Positions 18,044 through 26,917 of a stretch of 64,000 bases of DNA are shown piece by piece. A model generated the notes under the pieces. That model was not told the DNA's origin. It searched no databases and worked only from the letters and a program-made list of their open reading frames with translations. Positions within the stretch are counted from its first letter, which is position 1. Every line of letters begins with the position of its first letter. Position numbers and translations under genes: made by a program. This DNA is from Mannheimia indoligenes (lineage in GTDB: Bacteria; Pseudomonadota; Gammaproteobacteria; Enterobacterales; Pasteurellaceae): contig NZ_JBAJJM010000005.1 in assembly GCF_036880405.1 (NCBI RefSeq), positions 1 to 64,000 on the forward strand, in the 5' to 3' direction.

Positions 18044-20476
18044 TTAAATATCTAACTGTGCATATAACGCATTGCTTTCAATGAAATCTCGGCGAGGTTC
18101 TACTTCATCGCCCATTAGCGTGCTGAATAGCTTGTCTGCTGCAATCGCATCCGTAATATTCACTTGCAACATTTTACGTGCTACCGGATCCATTGTGGTT
18201 TCCCACAATTGCTCAGGGTTCATCTCGCCCAATCCTTTATAGCGTTGAATGGTTAAACCTTTGCGGGATTCTTTTACCAACCAATCTAAAGCTTCGGCAA
18301 AACTGCTGATTTCTTGACGGCGTTCGCCACGCACCACATAGGCGGAATCTGAGAGTAAATCATTCAATTCATTACCTAAGGCGACAATACGAGCATATTC
18401 ATTACTGCTGATAAAGTTGAAATCTAAGCGGTAGGTTGTGTCCATACCGTGAGTGGTAACCACAATTTCAGCTTCATAAATTTGGCGTTCTTCATTAAAG
18501 ACTATGCTGGCACGATAGAAACTGCCACCTACCTCTTTTTCCATTAATTTCGCCACAAATTGCTCGCTCCAAGCGGTCATATTTGCTTCATTTTTTGCAA
18601 ATTCTGCTGAAAGCGGTTTTGAATAAATTAATTCATTTAATAACAATGTTGGGTAACGGCGACTTAAACGCTCAATTAATTTCTGCACGTTATTGTATTG
18701 AGAAATTAAGTTTTCCAACGCTACACCACTTAATGCTGGAGCATAGTTGCTCACATATAAGCCCGCACCTTCAAGCGCGATATCAATTTCATATTGCGAC
18801 ATTTCATCGTTATCTTGAATATAACGCTCTTGTTTACCTTTTTTCACTTTGTAAAGTGGCGGTTGGGCAATATAGATATAACCGTTTTCGATCAACTCCG
18901 GCATTTGACGATAGAAGAAAGTCAATAAAAGTGTACGAATATGCGCACCGTCCACATCCGCATCGGTCATAATAATGATTTTGTGGTAGCGTAATTTTTC
19001 AAGATTATAGTCATCACGCCCAATACCTGTGCCTAATGCGGTGATCAAGGTAGCAACTTCTTGTGAAGAAAGCATCTTGTCAAAACGGGCTTTTTCTACG
19101 TTTAGGATTTTACCTTTTAACGGTAGAATTGCTTGGTTTTTACGATCACGCCCTTGTTTTGCAGAACCACCCGCAGAGTCCCCCTCCACCAAGTAAAGCT
19201 CAGATAATGCAGGATCTTTTTCCTGACAATCCGCCAATTTCCCCGGTAAACCGCCTAAATCTAATGCCCCTTTACGGCGGGTCATTTCACGGGCTTTACG
19301 AGCCGCCTCTCTAGCACGAGCCGCATCAATAATTTTGGTCACGATATTTTTCGCATCGTCCGGATTTTCCGCCAAGTAATCCGCTAAGGCTTCGTTCATT
19401 GAACTTTCCACCGCTCCACGCACTTCAGAAGAAACCAGTTTATCTTTAGTTTGTGATGAGAATTTTGGATCCGGCACTTTCACCGAAATCACCGCCACCA
19501 AGCCCTCACGAGCATCATCGCCTGAAGCATCAATATTCGCATCGGCTTTTTTCAGCACACCGCTGTTATCCATATAATTTTTCAACGCACGGGTTAATGC
19601 ACCACGGAAACCGGCTAAGTGCGTACCGCCATCACGCTGTGGAATGTTGTTGGTGAAGCAGTACACGTTTTCGTTGTAGCTGTCGTTCCATTGCAGTGAA
19701 ATTTCCACACCAATGCCGTCTTTTTCGGTTGAAAGATAGAATGGCGTGTTGTGAATATGGGTTTTGCCTTCGTTTAAATATTCCACATAGGCTTTAATAC
19801 CGCCTTCATATTTGAAATGCTCTTCTTTGCCGTCACGTTCATCGACTAGCTTGATCGACACGCCTGAGTTAAGAAACGATAATTCACGCAAGCGTTTAGA
19901 TAAAATTTTATATTCAAATTCGGTTTTATTTTTGAAAATATCTAGGCTTGGCCAGAAACGGACAGAAGTACCGGTTTTTTCTGTATTACCGATAACCGTT
20001 AATGGTGCATCCGGCTCACCTAAGCTATAAAATTGCTCGTGAACGTGTCCTTCACGGCGAATCGTAAGCTGTAATTTAGAAGAAAGTGCGTTTACAACCG
20101 ACACCCCTACACCGTGCAAACCGCCCGATACTTTATAGGAGTTATCATCAAATTTACCGCCGGCGTGAAGGACGGTCATAATCACTTCAGCCGCAGACAC
20201 GCCCTCTTCAGGGTGAATACCAACAGGAATACCACGACCATCATCTTGTACAGAAACCGAATTATCGGAGTGAATAGTAACAATAATGTCTTTACAATGT
20301 CCGGCTAACGCTTCGTCAATGGCATTATCCACAACCTCAAACACCATATGGTGTAAGCCCGTGCCATCGTCCGTATCGCCGATATACATTCCCGGGCGTT
20401 TACGCACGGCATCTAAGCCTCGTAACACCTTAATACTTGAAGAATCATAACTGGTTGGTTGAGTTTGTTCAGACAT
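18044..20476 (-). CDS. gyrB: DNA gyrase subunit B
   Basis: 810 residues (E. coli 804). ATPase subunit of gyrase, which introduces negative supercoils. The GHKL ATPase site is visible (EVVDNAIDEALAGH, DDGRGIPV, GGLHGVGVSVVNALS), then the transducer, then the TOPRIM domain (YLVEGDSAGGSAKQGRDR, TDADVDGAHIRTLL), and the C-terminal GyrA-binding tail (IQRYKGLGEMNPEQLWET, near 745-765). No dnaA, dnaN or recF next to it, so this is not an oriC-proximal cluster as in many bacteria. Confidence 0.98.
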   Translation of the reverse strand: MSEQTQPTSYDSSSIKVLRGLDAVRKRPGMYIGDTDDGTGLHHMVFEVVDNAIDEALAGHCKDIIVTIHSDNSVSVQDDGRGIPVGIHPEEGVSAAEVIMTVLHAGGKFDDNSYKVSGGLHGVGVSVVNALSSKLQLTIRREGHVHEQFYSLGEPDAPLTVIGNTEKTGTSVRFWPSLDIFKNKTEFEYKILSKRLRELSFLNSGVSIKLVDERDGKEEHFKYEGGIKAYVEYLNEGKTHIHNTPFYLSTEKDGIGVEISLQWNDSYNENVYCFTNNIPQRDGGTHLAGFRGALTRALKNYMDNSGVLKKADANIDASGDDAREGLVAVISVKVPDPKFSSQTKDKLVSSEVRGAVESSMNEALADYLAENPDDAKNIVTKIIDAARAREAARKAREMTRRKGALDLGGLPGKLADCQEKDPALSELYLVEGDSAGGSAKQGRDRKNQAILPLKGKILNVEKARFDKMLSSQEVATLITALGTGIGRDDYNLEKLRYHKIIIMTDADVDGAHIRTLLLTFFYRQMPELIENGYIYIAQPPLYKVKKGKQERYIQDNDEMSQYEIDIALEGAGLYVSNYAPALSGVALENLISQYNNVQKLIERLSRRYPTLLLNELIYSKPLSAEFAKNEANMTAWSEQFVAKLMEKEVGGSFYRASIVFNEERQIYEAEIVVTTHGMDTTYRLDFNFISSNEYARIVALGNELNDLLSDSAYVVRGERRQEISSFAEALDWLVKESRKGLTIQRYKGLGEMNPEQLWETTMDPVARKMLQVNITDAIAADKLFSTLMGDEVEPRRDFIESNALYAQLDI

Positions 20477-20497
20477 TGTTATTCCTACTAATTTAAA

Positions 20498-20524
20498 ATC
20501 GAAAAAATTGTGCTGATTATAGCA
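20498..20524 (-). promoter_or_regulatory. gyrB promoter (extended -10)
   Basis: On the minus strand TGCTATAAT, an extended -10 (TATAAT complement at 20516-20521), lies about 40 bases before the gyrB ATG. The -35 region is weak, as is common with extended -10 promoters. Confidence 0.55.
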
Positions 20525-20549
20525 GAAAAATGCGAGAAAGTATCGTAAA

Positions 20550-20607
20550 ACAAGCGGTTAAATTTTTCTTGGAATTTGCAAATTTCCATTCAAATTTAAC
20601 CGCTTGT
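20550..20607 (-). terminator. Wide uptake-signal inverted repeat downstream of ubiA
   Basis: Perfect 16-bp arms ACAAGCGGTTAAATTT (20550-20565) and AAATTTAACCGCTTGT (20592-20607) around a 26-base loop. It probably ends ubiA transcription before the gyrB promoter. Confidence 0.6.
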
Positions 20608-20616
20608 CATATTTAT

Positions 20617-20640
20617 GTAGGGGCGAATCATCATTCGCCC
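20617..20640. repeat. GGGGCGAAT palindrome, copy 1
   Basis: GTAGGGGCGAAT followed by CATC and ATTCGCCC, an imperfect palindrome located 11 bases beyond the ubiA stop. Same family as the copies near 40706, 41706, 56819 and 57831. Confidence 0.75.
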
Positions 20641-20651
20641 GATTAGATAGA

Positions 20652-21527
20652 TTATAAATAAATCCCCACCAAAATCGCGGCAAACACGCCTAAGCCGAAA
20701 TAGTGGTTATTTAAGAACGCCTTAAAACATTCGCTGCGTTCTCGTTTTTTGGTGAGCCAACATTGGTAGATAAAGAGCGTGGCACTGAGAGCCAAAACAA
20801 TAAAATAGCCGATATGGTAATTTTTGATAACACCGAGCAAACTCAATAAAATCAAAGTGGTAAATTGCAATAAAGCAATGATTTTATTATCGTATTGAGC
20901 AAATAAAATGGCAGTGGATTTCACCCCAATTCGCAAGTCATCATCACGATCCACCATCGCATATTGGGTATCATAAGCGACCGTCCAAGCGAGATTGGCG
21001 AAAAATAGCAGCCAACATTCAAGCGGTAGCGATTCACTCACAGCCCCAAACGCCATCGGGATCGCCCAGCCAAACGCCATTCCCAAAACCACTTGCGGTA
21101 AATGAGTAAAGCGTTTCATAAAGGGATAAACCACCGCTAAAAACACCGCGACAAAAGAAAGTAAAAAGGCATAACGGTTGAGCAACAAATCCAGCCCAAA
21201 TGCCATTAGCAACAAAATCGCAAAAATGATTTTTGCCTCAGTGGTAGAAACCCTGCCTGTGGCGAGTGGGCGTTGCGAGGTTCGCTTAACGTGGCCATCA
21301 ATCTCTCTATCTGCATAATCATTAATCACACAACCTGCCGCACGCATTACTATTACACCAAGTGTAAAAATCAGCAAAATAGAAAGTGGCGGCATTCCGT
21401 CAGATGCCACAAATAACGCCCATAACGTTGGGTGAAGCAATAATAGTGTGCCGATAGGCTTATCGAACCGCATTAATTGAGCATATGCAATCCATTTTTG
21501 TTTAGAGAAAAAACTGCCTTTATTCAT
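20652..21527 (-). CDS. ubiA: 4-hydroxybenzoate polyprenyltransferase
   Basis: 291 residues, membrane protein with about 8-9 segments. It attaches the polyprenyl tail to 4-hydroxybenzoate in ubiquinone synthesis. The two Asp-rich Mg-prenyl-diphosphate motifs are present: NDYADREID at 69-77 and YDTQYAMVDRDDD near 185-197. Its ATG lies inside the end of glpR (8-base overlap), an unusual partner: in E. coli ubiA follows ubiC. No ubiC is seen here. Confidence 0.95.
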   Translation of the reverse strand: MNKGSFFSKQKWIAYAQLMRFDKPIGTLLLLHPTLWALFVASDGMPPLSILLIFTLGVIVMRAAGCVINDYADREIDGHVKRTSQRPLATGRVSTTEAKIIFAILLLMAFGLDLLLNRYAFLLSFVAVFLAVVYPFMKRFTHLPQVVLGMAFGWAIPMAFGAVSESLPLECWLLFFANLAWTVAYDTQYAMVDRDDDLRIGVKSTAILFAQYDNKIIALLQFTTLILLSLLGVIKNYHIGYFIVLALSATLFIYQCWLTKKRERSECFKAFLNNHYFGLGVFAAILVGIYL

Positions 21528-22281
21528 TACAAATTTTAACGATAACGTCTGATTGACTTAAATGATTTTGTAATTCTAACGGCAAATCAGTATCTGTAAA
21601 CAAATAATTTATTTCTTTCACATTCCCCAAACGAACCATCGCATTACGGCTGAATTTTGAGTGGTCAGTAACCAATAGAACCTGTCTGGAGCATTCCATT
21701 AATGCTCTTTTTACCTGTACTTCGTGATAATCATAATCCAGCATTGAGCCGTCTAAATCTACCGCACTAATACCTAAAATACCGAAATCTAAACGGAATT
21801 GATTGATAAAACGTACCGTTTCTTCGCCAATTAATCCGCCATCGCTTCGTAAATTCCCTCCTGCAACGGTAATTTGGCAATCCGGATTTTTCATTAAAAT
21901 ATGTGCTGCATTCAGATTATTCGTTACTACTTTTAAATTTTTATGTGAAAGTAGTGCCAATGCAACAGCTTCTGATGTTGTACCAATATCTAAAAATACA
22001 GATGCCCCGTTCGGAATAAGCTTTGCCACTTGTTGAGCAATCGCATTCTTCTCTTGAGAGAAAAATTGCTTACGGTGCGTATAATCACTGTTTTCGGTGT
22101 TAGAGGGGGCAGCTGCTCCACCGTGATGGCGGCGAATGAGATTATTTTCTGCCATCTCATTTAAATCACGACGAATTGTTTGTGGACTCACATTCATTTG
22201 AGCCACTAGCTCTTCCGTGCTGACATACCCCAGCTGATTAACGAGCTCAATAATTCTTTTATGTCTATTTGCCTGCTTCAT
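21520..22281 (-). CDS. glpR: DeoR-family glycerol-3-phosphate regulon repressor
   Basis: 253 residues. N-terminal DeoR helix-turn-helix (about 6-57, GYVSTEELVAQMNVSPQTIRRD and RRHHGGAA), then the sugar-phosphate-binding domain (DIGTTSEAVA, VTNNLNAAHIL, DFGILGISAVDLDGSMLDYD). The close match to E. coli GlpR through HRKQ, RFINQFRLDFGILG and YHEVQVKRA supports glycerol-3-phosphate as inducer. It overlaps the ubiA start by 8 bases, so the two are probably translated from one mRNA. No glp operon is nearby, so control is in trans. Confidence 0.9.
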   Translation of the reverse strand: MKQANRHKRIIELVNQLGYVSTEELVAQMNVSPQTIRRDLNEMAENNLIRRHHGGAAAPSNTENSDYTHRKQFFSQEKNAIAQQVAKLIPNGASVFLDIGTTSEAVALALLSHKNLKVVTNNLNAAHILMKNPDCQITVAGGNLRSDGGLIGEETVRFINQFRLDFGILGISAVDLDGSMLDYDYHEVQVKRALMECSRQVLLVTDHSKFSRNAMVRLGNVKEINYLFTDTDLPLELQNHLSQSDVIVKICNE

Positions 22282-22308
22282 ATTATTTCCTTTGCAAAAA
22301 ACTATCAG

Positions 22309-22337
22309 AAAAAGACCGCTTGCAAGCGGTCTTTTTT
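22309..22337 (-). terminator. purB–glpR gap uptake-signal palindrome
   Basis: Perfect 26-bp palindrome with arms AAAAGACCGCTTG (22310-22322) and CAAGCGGTCTTTT (22323-22335). It lies between the purB stop and the glpR start; purB transcription (minus strand) does not reach it from upstream but glpR-ubiA starts at its left edge, so geometry is: glpR ATG at 22281, palindrome, then purB stop at 22348. It therefore terminates purB before glpR. Confidence 0.85.
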
Positions 22338-22347
22338 GCGTTAAATT

Positions 22348-23715
22348 TTACAATTTATCAACGAGCTCGACAGCATAGCCGATATAGGTTGCCGGTGTCA
22401 TCTCTTTTAAGCGGGCTTTCTCATTTTCAGGAATGTCCAACTTCTCAATGAACTCACGCATTGCCATTTCATCAACACGTTTACCACGCGTTAATTCTTT
22501 CAGCTTCTCGTACGGCTTTTCAATGCCATAACGACGCATTACCGTTTGAATTGGCTCAGCTAGCACTTCCCAGTTTTGGTTGAGTTCATCACGCAAGTGC
22601 TGCTCGTTTACTTCTAATTTGCTGATGCCTTTTAAGGTTGAAGCGTAAGCAATTAACGCATAACCTAAACCTACACCTAAATTACGCAGTACCGTTGAAT
22701 CGGTTAAATCACGCTGCCAGCGAGAGATTGGGAGTTTTTGTCCTAAATGTGCCATTACCGCATTCGCTAAACCTAAATTACCTTCTGAGTTCTCAAAGTC
22801 AATCGGATTCACTTTGTGCGGCATTGTGCTTGAGCCAATTTCACCTGCAACTGTACGTTGTTTGAAGTGATTTAACGCAATGTACCCCCACATATCACGG
22901 TCGAAATCAATAATGATAGTGTTAAAACGTGCCACACAATCAAAGAATTCAGCGATATAGTCGTGCGGTTCAATTTGCGTAGTGTACGGGTTCCAAGTAA
23001 CACCTAAAGATTCCACAAATTCTTGGCTGAAAGTGTGCCAATCAATTTCAGGATAAGCTGATAAATGAGCATTGTAGTTACCTACCGCACCGTTGATTTT
23101 GCCTAAGATTTCTAAATTTTCTAATTGTTTATATTGACGTTGTAAACGATAAGCCACATTTGCCATCTCTTTACCAATAGTCGTTGGGCTTGCCGGCTGA
23201 CCGTGCGTACGAGAAAGTAACGGAATATGTTGATAACGCTTGGCTAAATCAACGATGGCATCAATTAATTTTTTCCATTCCGGCAATAACACCTCTTCAC
23301 GAGCCGTTTTAAGCATTAAAGCGTGTGAAGTATTATTGATATCTTCCGAAGTGCAGGCAAAATGAATAAATTCATTTACCGCTTGTAACTCAGGTAAGGC
23401 TTCACATTTTTCTTTTAGGAAATACTCCACCGCTTTTACATCGTGGTTAGTTGTGCGTTCGATAGTTTTGATTCGATTTGCATCATCTAACGAAAAATTT
23501 GCCACAATTTGGTCTAGGTAATCGTTTGCTTTTTCTGAAAAAGCGGGAACTTCCTTAATTTGTGCGTGAGATGCCAATTTTTGTAACCAGCGAACCTCAA
23601 CCTCTACACGGAATTTTAATAAACCAAATTCACTGAAAATTGGGCGAAGGCTAGACACTTTGTCTTGATAACGCCCATCAATTGGGGATAACGCGGTTAA
23701 AGCAGTAAGTTCCAT
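22348..23715 (-). CDS. purB: Adenylosuccinate lyase
   Basis: 455 residues (E. coli 456). It catalyses two fumarate-releasing steps in purine synthesis (SAICAR to AICAR, adenylosuccinate to AMP). The fumarase/aspartase superfamily signature GSSTMPHKVNPIDFEN is near 293-308, with the catalytic flexible loop; the N-terminal ALTALSPIDGRY and the THGQPASPTT His segment are typical. It follows hflD by 33 bases, as in E. coli. Confidence 0.97.
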   Translation of the reverse strand: MELTALTALSPIDGRYQDKVSSLRPIFSEFGLLKFRVEVEVRWLQKLASHAQIKEVPAFSEKANDYLDQIVANFSLDDANRIKTIERTTNHDVKAVEYFLKEKCEALPELQAVNEFIHFACTSEDINNTSHALMLKTAREEVLLPEWKKLIDAIVDLAKRYQHIPLLSRTHGQPASPTTIGKEMANVAYRLQRQYKQLENLEILGKINGAVGNYNAHLSAYPEIDWHTFSQEFVESLGVTWNPYTTQIEPHDYIAEFFDCVARFNTIIIDFDRDMWGYIALNHFKQRTVAGEIGSSTMPHKVNPIDFENSEGNLGLANAVMAHLGQKLPISRWQRDLTDSTVLRNLGVGLGYALIAYASTLKGISKLEVNEQHLRDELNQNWEVLAEPIQTVMRRYGIEKPYEKLKELTRGKRVDEMAMREFIEKLDIPENEKARLKEMTPATYIGYAVELVDKL

Positions 23716-23748
23716 TGTTTAGTGTTCTCCAAAATAATAAATGTTCGG

Positions 23749-24378
23749 TTAAATTTGACGATAAAGCTGTTGAGCTTGGTTAAAAATTTTCTTGCGTGAA
23801 AATAAAAATTGCCAGCGACTACCACCCACCTGTTGCCATAAAATCGCGGCACGAATACCGGCAAGTAAGGAGGCTCGAATTTTGTGTTGAATATCAGGGC
23901 GAACCAAGTAATCTTGCATTCCCATCACGTGAATTTTCGTGCCTAACGGGCTGATAATATCACTATAAATTGCGGCTAAATTAGCAATCATCTGATCGGC
24001 TAAAACATCATCTTCATATAATGGCAATTGGCGTTCAATTTGTTGTAAACGCAGGGCAAGTTGTTGTTTGGCTTCAGGTTTTTTATCTAATTTTTGGCTA
24101 AGAGCAATCAGGCTTATCCAATAACGCCCGACTTCAGTATCTAGCTTACCATTGCCGCCACCTGTTTGAGATAATGCCGTTTCCAACCCCATTTTGAGAT
24201 GAGAAAGGTCATCGCCAAATACACTTAGCGTAGTTTCAGGCTGAGTAACTAATAAGCTACGCATAGATTGCCTAAACGCATCTCTATCTGCTGTGCCTTT
24301 ATGTGCAAATTGCTGCACTAAATTCGCCGCTTGGCATACGCCTGCATACGCAATAGTAATATCGTGATAATCTGCCAT
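23749..24378 (-). CDS. hflD: HflD homologue (purB-linked membrane-associated protein)
   Basis: 209 residues (E. coli 213). HflD of E. coli is a peripheral inner-membrane protein first known for binding phage lambda CII; its native role is unclear. The mostly helical sequence, the DITIAYAGVCQAANLVQQ start and the VMGMQDYLVRPDIQHKIRA segment fit the family. Its place directly upstream of purB is the conserved arrangement. In E. coli mnmA precedes it; here a hicAB pair does. Confidence 0.9.
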   Translation of the reverse strand: MADYHDITIAYAGVCQAANLVQQFAHKGTADRDAFRQSMRSLLVTQPETTLSVFGDDLSHLKMGLETALSQTGGGNGKLDTEVGRYWISLIALSQKLDKKPEAKQQLALRLQQIERQLPLYEDDVLADQMIANLAAIYSDIISPLGTKIHVMGMQDYLVRPDIQHKIRASLLAGIRAAILWQQVGGSRWQFLFSRKKIFNQAQQLYRQI

Positions 24379-24446
24379 TTTATAAAATCAGTCTTATTTC
24401 AAAATTGAGAGAGAATATAGCATTTTTTAGCTTTCTTTTGAATGGT

Positions 24447-24484
24447 AAAAGGCATTTACCGAGAGAAAAAGATAAATGCCTTAA
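24447..24484 (-). terminator. hicB terminator
   Basis: Arms AAGGCATTTA (24449-24458) and TAAATGCCTT (24473-24482) around a purine-rich loop, directly downstream of hicB and before hflD. Confidence 0.65.
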
Positions 24485-24494
24485 TTTCAAAACG

Positions 24495-24905
24495 CTAGTA
24501 ATTTTTTAAAATACGTTCACTTACTACTTGAGCTAAAAAACCGCTTCGGGTTTTATACACTGGATTTTTAGCAACAAACTCATCAATACGGAGAATGAGT
24601 AATGACGGTAAAGTCACATTGATTTTTTCAGTTTTTCCCATTAAATGAGTTAAATCTACATCTACTAAAGCGAAAATAAAATCTTTGTATTCAGGATTAT
24701 TTTTATGATTTTCAAGTGCTGTCGGTTGTGGGATAACTTCACCATCTTCAATTAATGTTTCAATATGGAATAAAATAGCCTCTTTAGCATTATTAAAAGC
24801 CTCTTCTAATGTATCTCCTGCTGAAAAACAGCCTTTCACATCAGGAACAATAATTCCATAGGATTGTTTTTCATTCCCTATTTCAATTGCAATAGGATAT
24901 AACAT
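24495..24905 (-). CDS. hicB: HicB-family antitoxin
   Basis: About 136 residues. Two ATGs lie in tandem (24908 and 24905); the second stands 7 bases from AAGGAG and is preferred. The N-terminal part has the HicB degenerate RNase-H-like fold (GIIVPDVKGCFSAGDTLEEAFNNAKEAI); the C-terminal 45 residues look like a ribbon-helix-helix DNA-binding domain (INVTLPSLLILRIDEFVAKN, then RSGFLAQVVSERI). HicB neutralises HicA and represses its own promoter. It is downstream of hicA by about 20 bases, the usual toxin-first order. Confidence 0.9.
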   Translation of the reverse strand: MLYPIAIEIGNEKQSYGIIVPDVKGCFSAGDTLEEAFNNAKEAILFHIETLIEDGEVIPQPTALENHKNNPEYKDFIFALVDVDLTHLMGKTEKINVTLPSLLILRIDEFVAKNPVYKTRSGFLAQVVSERILKNY

Positions 24906-24929
24906 CATTTTACTCCTTAATAGCTTAAA

Positions 24930-25112
24930 CTATTCCAGACCAGCTTGTTTTAATATTGACTTAACTGTCGCAGTAGGTAAATCTTTTTTCGGATGAGGAA
25001 GCGTTACACGACCTTTTTTAGTTGGGTGTTTATATTGATGATGACTACCTTTAATTCCAACTAAAAACCAACCGTCTGCAACGATTAATTTTACTAAACT
25101 TCGACTATCCAT
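24930..25112 (-). CDS. hicA: HicA-family mRNA-cleaving toxin
   Basis: 60 residues, the family's normal small size. It has a double-stranded-RNA-binding-like fold and the catalytic His segment GSHHQYKHP (His24/25), followed by VTLPHPKKDLPTATVKSILKQAG, the HicA consensus end. HicA cleaves mRNA independently of the ribosome and arrests growth. All key residues are present, so the toxin looks intact. Encoded first in the operon behind the palindromic operator at 25131-25155. Confidence 0.93.
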   Translation of the reverse strand: MDSRSLVKLIVADGWFLVGIKGSHHQYKHPTKKGRVTLPHPKKDLPTATVKSILKQAGLE

Positions 25113-25130
25113 AAATGCCTTGTCTAGGTT

Positions 25131-25168
25131 TAATAGAGTTACTATAACTCTATTAGTGACAATTACAA
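25131..25168 (-). promoter_or_regulatory. hicAB promoter with palindromic operator
   Basis: Perfect 11-bp inverted repeat TAATAGAGTTA (25131-25141) / TAACTCTATTA (25145-25155) with 3-base centre. On the minus strand a TTGTAA (-35, complement 25163-25168), 16-base spacer and TATAGT (-10, complement 25141-25146) can be read, so the -10 sits in the palindrome centre. This fits autorepression by the HicB ribbon-helix-helix domain. Confidence 0.7.
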
Positions 25169-25249
25169 CAATTTATTAATAGTCTCTCGTTTTAATATGT
25201 TATAAACAACTGTAGAAACCTCACTTTTCGATCCTCATCACAAAAATAA

Positions 25250-26917
25250 TTATCCAACCAATCGCCCATTGTCCATTCGATAAACCAGATCAAATTTATC
25301 CAATCCACTTTGTCTGTGGGTAATCATCAGTAATGTTCTTTCTGCACAGTGAGTTAGAATGAGATTTAAGATCTGCTGTTCGGTTTCACGATCTAGCCCT
25401 TCGGTTGGTTCATCTAGTAGCACTAACTCAGCTGAACTTAGTAATAAACGAGCAAGCCCTAAGCGGCGTTGTTCTCCCCCTGAAAGCGGTCTGCCTCCTT
25501 CGCCGAGCCAAAGTTTTAACCCTTCAGTTTCAAGTAAGTAGCCTAAGCCGACTTTTTGCACGACGTCAATCATTTGCTCATCGGTGGCTGTTGCGTTTCC
25601 CATTAATAAATTATCACGCAACGTTTGGCTGAAAATATGCACACGCTGGCTTAAGGTAACTAATTTTGAACGCAAAATATTTTCCGAGAAATCTTCAATT
25701 TTGCAATTATTAAGCCAAATTTGACCGCTTGTTGGGTCATAATTGCGGTTTAATAATTGAAAAATAGTGGATTTTCCACTTCCTGTTTTACCTAAAATCG
25801 CAACTTTTTGCCCTTTTAGCACTTCAAAAGAGAGATTATTTAATACTTGCTGCTCGCCATTCAAATACGCAAAATTAACATTTTCAAAGCGTACAAGCGG
25901 TTGATTTTTCACTAAATTTTGCCATTGTGCCGTGCCATTAAATTGAACACTTGGTTGCTGCTCAGTAATTTCATTAATGCGTTCTGCGGCAGTAATCACT
26001 TGCCCTAAATGTAAAAATGCGATGCCGATTGGGGTAAGAATTTCAGCTGATGCCATTACACAGAAAACCACCAATGCAATTAAGGCTTCAGGGTATTTCG
26101 CTGTTGGCACATTAATTGCAGTAGAAGCCAAGTAGATCACAACACAAGTCAAAATACCGTTTGAAAGCATTAACAAGCTATTCGATAACCCCGAAAGTCG
26201 GCTCTCCTTGCTTTGTGCATTGAGCCATTGGTGTTCGGTTTGTTGCAATTTTTCACCTGCTTGGTTTAAATTGCCGAATAATAAAAATTCTGCATTCAAC
26301 TGCACCCATTCAATAAATTGGCTACGGTAGTTAGCTCGATTTTGGATAGCATCTCGCCCTAATTTCAACCCTAAGTGATAAAACACTGTTGGAATAACAA
26401 TGAGCAAAGCCAGTAGCGTGCCACAAATAATCAGCATTAATGGTACGGAAACAAATGACAAGCCAATTGCCATAAACAGGATAATCATTACCGCACTCAC
26501 AAAGGGTGAGACAAGGTTGAGATAAAGCGTATCAAGCGTATCTACATCTGCAACCAATCGGTTCAACAATTCGCTATTTCTGAAACGGTTTAAACCGCTT
26601 GGGCTAAGTGGAATCAGCTTTTTAAATACACTCACACGTAAGTTTGCCAACACACGGAAGGTTGCATCGTGCGTAACCAGCTTTTCAAAATAGCGTGAAG
26701 CCGTACGGAAAATAGCTAAACCTCTTACCCCTCCAGCAGGGTAAAAGAAATTAAAAATAATCGCATTAGCCGCTAAAAAAGAAGCCGCTAAAAACCAACC
26801 TGATAGGCTTAATAAACCAATACTTGCCGCTAAACCTAAAATTGCCAGTACAATACCTAATAACAAACGCCCAAAATGAGTTTGATAGAGAGAAAAGAAT
26901 GGGAACAATGATTTCAT
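25250..26917 (-). CDS. cydC: Cysteine/glutathione ABC exporter subunit CydC
   Basis: 555 residues. Half of the CydDC heterodimer that exports cysteine and glutathione to the periplasm for cytochrome bd and c-type assembly. Six membrane segments are followed by the ATPase domain with Walker A GKTGSGKST, signature LSGGEQRR and Walker B LVLLDEPTEG. Its start overlaps the cydD stop (TAATG). An uptake signal at about 25728 and another at 25893 lie in the coding sequence. Confidence 0.94.
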   Translation of the reverse strand: MKSLFPFFSLYQTHFGRLLLGIVLAILGLAASIGLLSLSGWFLAASFLAANAIIFNFFYPAGGVRGLAIFRTASRYFEKLVTHDATFRVLANLRVSVFKKLIPLSPSGLNRFRNSELLNRLVADVDTLDTLYLNLVSPFVSAVMIILFMAIGLSFVSVPLMLIICGTLLALLIVIPTVFYHLGLKLGRDAIQNRANYRSQFIEWVQLNAEFLLFGNLNQAGEKLQQTEHQWLNAQSKESRLSGLSNSLLMLSNGILTCVVIYLASTAINVPTAKYPEALIALVVFCVMASAEILTPIGIAFLHLGQVITAAERINEITEQQPSVQFNGTAQWQNLVKNQPLVRFENVNFAYLNGEQQVLNNLSFEVLKGQKVAILGKTGSGKSTIFQLLNRNYDPTSGQIWLNNCKIEDFSENILRSKLVTLSQRVHIFSQTLRDNLLMGNATATDEQMIDVVQKVGLGYLLETEGLKLWLGEGGRPLSGGEQRRLGLARLLLSSAELVLLDEPTEGLDRETEQQILNLILTHCAERTLLMITHRQSGLDKFDLVYRMDNGRLVG

